Below are positions 6,531 through 9,115 of a stretch of 9,115 bases of DNA, in pieces. Position 1 is the stretch's first letter; each line of letters starts with the position of its first letter. The notes under the pieces are model-generated. The model made no database searches, was not told where the DNA came from, and saw nothing but the letters and a program-made list of their open reading frames with translations. The translations under genes and the position numbers were made by a program. Source of the DNA: Gammaproteobacteria bacterium (GTDB taxonomy: Bacteria > Pseudomonadota > Gammaproteobacteria > Ga0077536); assembly GCA_003540955.1 (NCBI GenBank), contig DPMX01000373.1, forward strand, positions 738 to 9,852, read 5' to 3'.

Positions 6531-7121
6531 TTATTCGGTTTCATCCTCATCCATCTCCTTTGCTACGACTACCATAGCGGCACGGAGTAGCCGCTCATTC
6601 AATACGTAGCCCTTTTGCATCACCGCAAGGATTGTTCCAGGTTCGGATTCGATTGACCCTTGCATTGTCATTGCTTGGTGAAACTCCGGGTCAAACGTCT
6701 CGCCTAGGGGGTCCACCGTCATCACCCCGTTTTTCTCAAGGGCGTCGATAAACATTTTTCGAGTCAACTCCATGCCTTCCCCAATAGCGTCGATATCCGT
6801 TGCCCCATCGAGCGCCTCAAAACCGAGGTCCATGCTGTCCTTCACGGGTAATAACTGGCCAATAAAGCGCTCCAGTCCATATTTATGGGCCGCCTCGACA
6901 TCTCGCTCCGCGCGTTTGCGCACATTTTCGGCCTCAGCCCGTGCGCGGAGCACATCTTCACGAGCCGTATTCAAGTCATTAAGGGCTACTTCAAGTTCGG
7001 CTCTTATCGCATCAAGCTCGGAGAGTTCACCTTCACCCTCAACCAATTCACTCTCCACCGGAACTTCAGCTTCTGCGAGCGGCTCTTCTGATTCGGCGTC
7101 ATTATTTTCGTTTTCAGTCAC
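6531..7121 (-). CDS. grpE: GrpE, nucleotide exchange factor for DnaK
   Basis: GrpE is a homodimer that opens the DnaK nucleotide-binding domain to release ADP and acts as a thermosensor of the chaperone cycle. The 196-residue protein has an acidic, low-complexity N-terminal tail (about 1-37), a long coiled-coil helix (about 38-90, containing AEAENVRKRAERD), a short helical bundle, and the C-terminal beta domain (about 135-190) with VDPLGETFDPEFHQAM and GYVLNERLLRAAMVVVAK. The last motif has RAAM where many family members have RPA. The start is GTG at 7119-7121, with a good GAGG 8 nt upstream; a second overlapping GTG two bases earlier leads straight to a stop. It follows hrcA by 107 nt and has its own sigma-32 promoter match. 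Confidence 0.97.
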   Translation of the reverse strand: MTENENNDAESEEPLAEAEVPVESELVEGEGELSELDAIRAELEVALNDLNTAREDVLRARAEAENVRKRAERDVEAAHKYGLERFIGQLLPVKDSMDLGFEALDGATDIDAIGEGMELTRKMFIDALEKNGVMTVDPLGETFDPEFHQAMTMQGSIESEPGTILAVMQKGYVLNERLLRAAMVVVAKEMDEDETE

Positions 7122-7219
7122 ACTTGGTTCCTCAAATGAGAGTCGACAATGCCCTCTGGCGGAGCTGCTGCATCGCCTAGATAAATGTTTTTTTAAGGTA
7201 TTCAGCCCTGCTCGAAAGG

Positions 7220-7247
7220 AAATGGGGGTTAGTGCATAGAATTCAAG
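7220..7247 (-). promoter_or_regulatory. Sigma-32 (RpoH) promoter for grpE, overlapping the end of hrcA
   Basis: On the minus strand CTTGAA (7242-7247) and CCCCATTT (7220-7227) are separated by 14 nt, a perfect match to the RpoH consensus CTTGAA, 13-15 nt, CCCCATNT. The -35 lies in the last codons of hrcA and the -10 just ends past its stop. Transcription would begin near 7213, giving a leader of about 90 nt before the grpE GTG. No CIRCE-like inverted repeat lies in or around it, so heat induction of grpE here looks activator-type (RpoH) rather than HrcA-repressed. The match is direct; function is inferred from established RpoH promoters such as groE. Confidence 0.82.
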
Positions 7248-8281
7248 GCTGTGCCCAACATTTTCGCCGTAATATCGACGATCGGGATGACCCTTTCGTA
7301 AGCCATCCGCGTCGGTCCGATAACCGCTAATACCCCGACGGTTTCACCATCACCGCCATAGGGTGAGGTAACTATGCTGCAATCATCTAATGCCGCATAC
7401 CCAGACTCCTCACCGATAAAAATCTGGACCCCGGTTGCGGTTAGAGCCTGATCCAACAAGTGCAAAATATCGCGCTTCTGGTTAAAAGCATCGAATAGAC
7501 CACGCAACTTCTCAATATTTGAAAGCTCATTGACATCCATGAGGTTGGTCTGTCCGGCGACCACAAAATCGTTAGCAGCCTCACTTTCAACAAACACCTT
7601 CTGAGTCATCTCCACCACAGCCTGCATCATACTGTTCATTTCTTGGTGGGTCGCACGCATTTCTCGCAAAAGGTCTTTTTTTACAGCATTAATATTTTTT
7701 CCCGCAAACGCCGAATTAAGGTAGTTTGCCGCCTGTGTCAGTTCTGATGGGCTGTAGGTCCGCGCCGTTTGAATCACTCGGTTTTGCACTTCGTGATCAT
7801 TAACTACCAGAATAACTAGCACCCGGTTATCGTTTAACGGCAGAAACTCTACTTGCCGTAACGCATGGGACTCGATTTTCGGCATCATGACAAGGCCAGC
7901 AAGTTTGGTAACGTCCGACAACAACGAGGACGTCTTTTCCATTAATGCGCGCACATCCGCCTCAGACCGGACCTCATCGTTGAGGCGTAGGATTTCGTTG
8001 GGGGCGGGGCTTTTAAATGTCACCATACAATCGACAAACATGCGGTAACCCTTAACTGTAGGAACGCGCCCTGCTGACGTGTGGGGGGAGCTGATTAGCC
8101 CGCAGTCTTCTAAATCCGCCATCACGTTACGAATCGTAGCAGGGCTGAGTTCTAATTTAGCGTCACGTGCCAAAGTGCGTGACCCAACCGGTTGGCCGTC
8201 CGAGATATAACGCTCAATCAAGCACTTAAACAAGTGTTGAGCTCGTTCGCTTAGTTCCATTTCCTGACCCAGATCAACCAT
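7229..8281 (-). CDS. hrcA: Heat-inducible transcription repressor HrcA
   Basis: HrcA is a dimeric repressor that binds the CIRCE operator of heat-shock genes and needs GroEL for full activity. The 350-residue protein is of normal length. An N-terminal winged helix (about 8-85) contains ERYISDGQPVGSRTLA (23-38), LSPATIRNVMADLEDCGLI (45-63) and SPHTSAGRVPTVKGYRMFVD (65-84), the most conserved HrcA signature. A GAF-like middle and dimerisation region follow, and the C-terminal stretch GPTRMAYERVIPIVDITAKML (322-342) is also typical. The ATG at 8281 lacks a Shine-Dalgarno sequence; an internal ATG at 8260 would remove seven non-conserved residues and is possible, though AGGAA touches it too closely. 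A weak promoter (TTGCAA at 8342-8347, 16 nt, TAAATT at 8320-8325) lies upstream. It is first in the chaperone cluster and divergent from nadK. Confidence 0.97.
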   Translation of the reverse strand: MVDLGQEMELSERAQHLFKCLIERYISDGQPVGSRTLARDAKLELSPATIRNVMADLEDCGLISSPHTSAGRVPTVKGYRMFVDCMVTFKSPAPNEILRLNDEVRSEADVRALMEKTSSLLSDVTKLAGLVMMPKIESHALRQVEFLPLNDNRVLVILVVNDHEVQNRVIQTARTYSPSELTQAANYLNSAFAGKNINAVKKDLLREMRATHQEMNSMMQAVVEMTQKVFVESEAANDFVVAGQTNLMDVNELSNIEKLRGLFDAFNQKRDILHLLDQALTATGVQIFIGEESGYAALDDCSIVTSPYGGDGETVGVLAVIGPTRMAYERVIPIVDITAKMLGTALNSMH

Positions 8282-8443
8282 AAGCTTGAAACTAACTCAT
8301 ATACGCAGAAGGCGCCTGAAATTTAGCATCCTCCTGCGACATTGCAAAGCTTTGGTATCGAAAAACGTCGAATTTTTATTGCGTGGCGATTTCGCAAAAT
8401 GCTACCTTGGGGCTCTCCAGCGGCATTAAAACGAGCTTAGCCA
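8282..8443. promoter_or_regulatory. Divergent control region between hrcA and nadK
   Basis: This 162-nt region must hold the promoters of both genes. Toward hrcA, TTGCAA (8342-8347) and TAAATT (8320-8325), 16 nt apart, each match the sigma-70 consensus at 4 of 6 positions. Toward nadK no strong promoter is visible; GAG 8 nt before the nadK ATG is a weak Shine-Dalgarno sequence. Two symmetric elements are present: the 10-bp palindrome CAAAGCTTTG (8345-8354), overlapping the putative hrcA -35, and TTGCG (8379-8383) with CGCAA (8393-8397) spaced by 9 nt. Neither is a CIRCE, though the second shares the 9-nt spacing. Confidence 0.45.
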
Positions 8444-9115
8444 ATGTTCCACCGAATCGGTATTTTTGCCAAAAACTCGGATGACTCCGTAAGCGAGACG
8501 TTAACTGCTACGCTAGCTGTGCTCCGGAGCCGCGATTGCGACATCGTTATTGATCGAAATTGCGCGGCGGTTGTCGACGACTCGGCGATCCGAACTGCCC
8601 CAGATATCGACGTGGCCAGTCAACGTGACCTTATTATTGCCATCGGCGGCGACGGTACCCTGCTACGGGCTGCAAAACTCTCATTTCCTGCAAGCACGTC
8701 GGTGCTCGGAATCAACCTTGGGCATCTTGGCTTCTTGACGGATATTAGCCCCGAGCAAATTTCACAGATCCTCGGTCCAATAATTGACGGCAATTACACC
8801 AGCGAAGAGCGCTGTGTCCTACGCGCTGAGATAATTCGAGATGGCTCTGTCGTTGGGTGCGATCATGGTTTAAACGACGTCGTAATCCAGAAATGGAATA
8901 CCGCTCGGTTGATCGCTTTCGAGACCTATGTCGACGGGCACTTCGTTTTATCTCAGCGCTCCGATGGCATGATCGTTTCAACCCCAACCGGATCAACTGC
9001 CTACTCCTTGTCTGGAGGTGGACCGATTCTACACCCGCAATTGCGCACTCTAGCGTTGGTACCGATCTGCCCACACTCGCTAACCAACCGACCCATCGTC
9101 CTAGCTGATACAGCC
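8444..9115 (+). CDS. nadK: NAD kinase, partial
   Basis: NadK phosphorylates NAD to NADP using ATP or polyphosphate, supplying NADP for biosynthesis. 224 codons are read from the ATG at 8444 to the right edge with no stop; roughly 70 C-terminal residues of a 290-residue protein are missing. The signature GGDG (68-71, in IIAIGGDGTLLRAA) contains the catalytic Asp; NLGHLGFLTD (91-100), LNDVVIQ (143-149) and the substrate site SDGMIVSTPTGSTAYSLSGG (173-192) follow, then LVPICPHSLTNRPIVL, which aligns with E. coli NadK's LVPMFPHTLSARPLVI. The start fits because the protein begins (MFHRIGIFAK) at the beta strand that opens the family fold. It is transcribed away from hrcA. In many Gammaproteobacteria nadK is followed by recN, which I would expect beyond the edge. 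Confidence 0.97.
   Translation, partial: MFHRIGIFAKNSDDSVSETLTATLAVLRSRDCDIVIDRNCAAVVDDSAIRTAPDIDVASQRDLIIAIGGDGTLLRAAKLSFPASTSVLGINLGHLGFLTDISPEQISQILGPIIDGNYTSEERCVLRAEIIRDGSVVGCDHGLNDVVIQKWNTARLIAFETYVDGHFVLSQRSDGMIVSTPTGSTAYSLSGGGPILHPQLRTLALVPICPHSLTNRPIVLADTA

Noticed and set aside
7122..7228. RNA thermometer in the grpE leader
   Set aside because: The only pairing with the Shine-Dalgarno sequence is CTC/GAG over a 4-nt loop, too weak to be a ROSE- or fourU-type switch.
6772..7239. A 155-codon plus-strand open frame
   Set aside because: It is antisense to grpE and its leader, rich in Ser/Ala/Arg as expected from the opposite strand of the acidic GrpE coding sequence.
8297..8329. AGGAGG followed at once by ATG and a 10-codon frame upstream of hrcA (minus strand)
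   Set aside because: The Shine-Dalgarno sequence touches the ATG with no spacer, so initiation is unlikely; it overlaps the putative hrcA promoter.

Overview
The window is a chromosomal housekeeping locus, most likely from a gammaproteobacterium with a base composition near 50% GC (judged by eye). The pointers are the gene order grpE-dnaK-dnaJ-dapB-(one extra gene)-carA, a pattern I know from Pseudomonas-like and related Gammaproteobacteria, together with a class I DnaJ, an E. coli-like DnaK, and promoters with the sigma-32 (RpoH) consensus. An intact hrcA at the head of the cluster points to one of the gammaproteobacterial lineages that kept this repressor, rather than to enterics or pseudomonads. 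I cannot name a genus.

Layout: seven genes lie on the minus strand and are read from right to left: hrcA (7229-8281), grpE (6531-7121), dnaK (4474-6411), dnaJ (3240-4364), dapB (2381-3190), a Gfo/Idh/MocA-family oxidoreductase (1075-2061) and carA (1-935, cut by the left edge). On the far right nadK (8444-9115, cut by the right edge) runs divergently from hrcA across a 162-nt shared control region. All nine intervals between and around these genes were read. No tRNA, rRNA, CRISPR, insertion sequence, prophage or toxin-antitoxin gene was seen.

The right two thirds is a heat-shock module: HrcA (repressor), GrpE (nucleotide exchange factor), DnaK (Hsp70) and DnaJ (Hsp40) form one chaperone machine and its regulator. 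Two good sigma-32 promoter matches were found, one inside the 3' end of hrcA driving grpE and one between grpE and dnaK. No CIRCE operator, the usual HrcA target, is visible anywhere upstream of these genes. The left third is biosynthetic: DapB (lysine/diaminopimelate), a dinucleotide-dependent oxidoreductase of unknown substrate, and the small subunit of carbamoyl phosphate synthetase (arginine and pyrimidines). A perfect TATAAT box lies upstream of carA.

I do not see a previously undescribed multi-gene system. The items worth a second look are regulatory: hrcA kept beside sigma-32 promoters without CIRCE, a perfect 16-bp palindrome in the dnaK leader, hairpins in the dnaK-dnaJ and dnaJ-dapB junctions, and the oxidoreductase gene inserted between dapB and carA with a 319-nt non-coding stretch in front of it.
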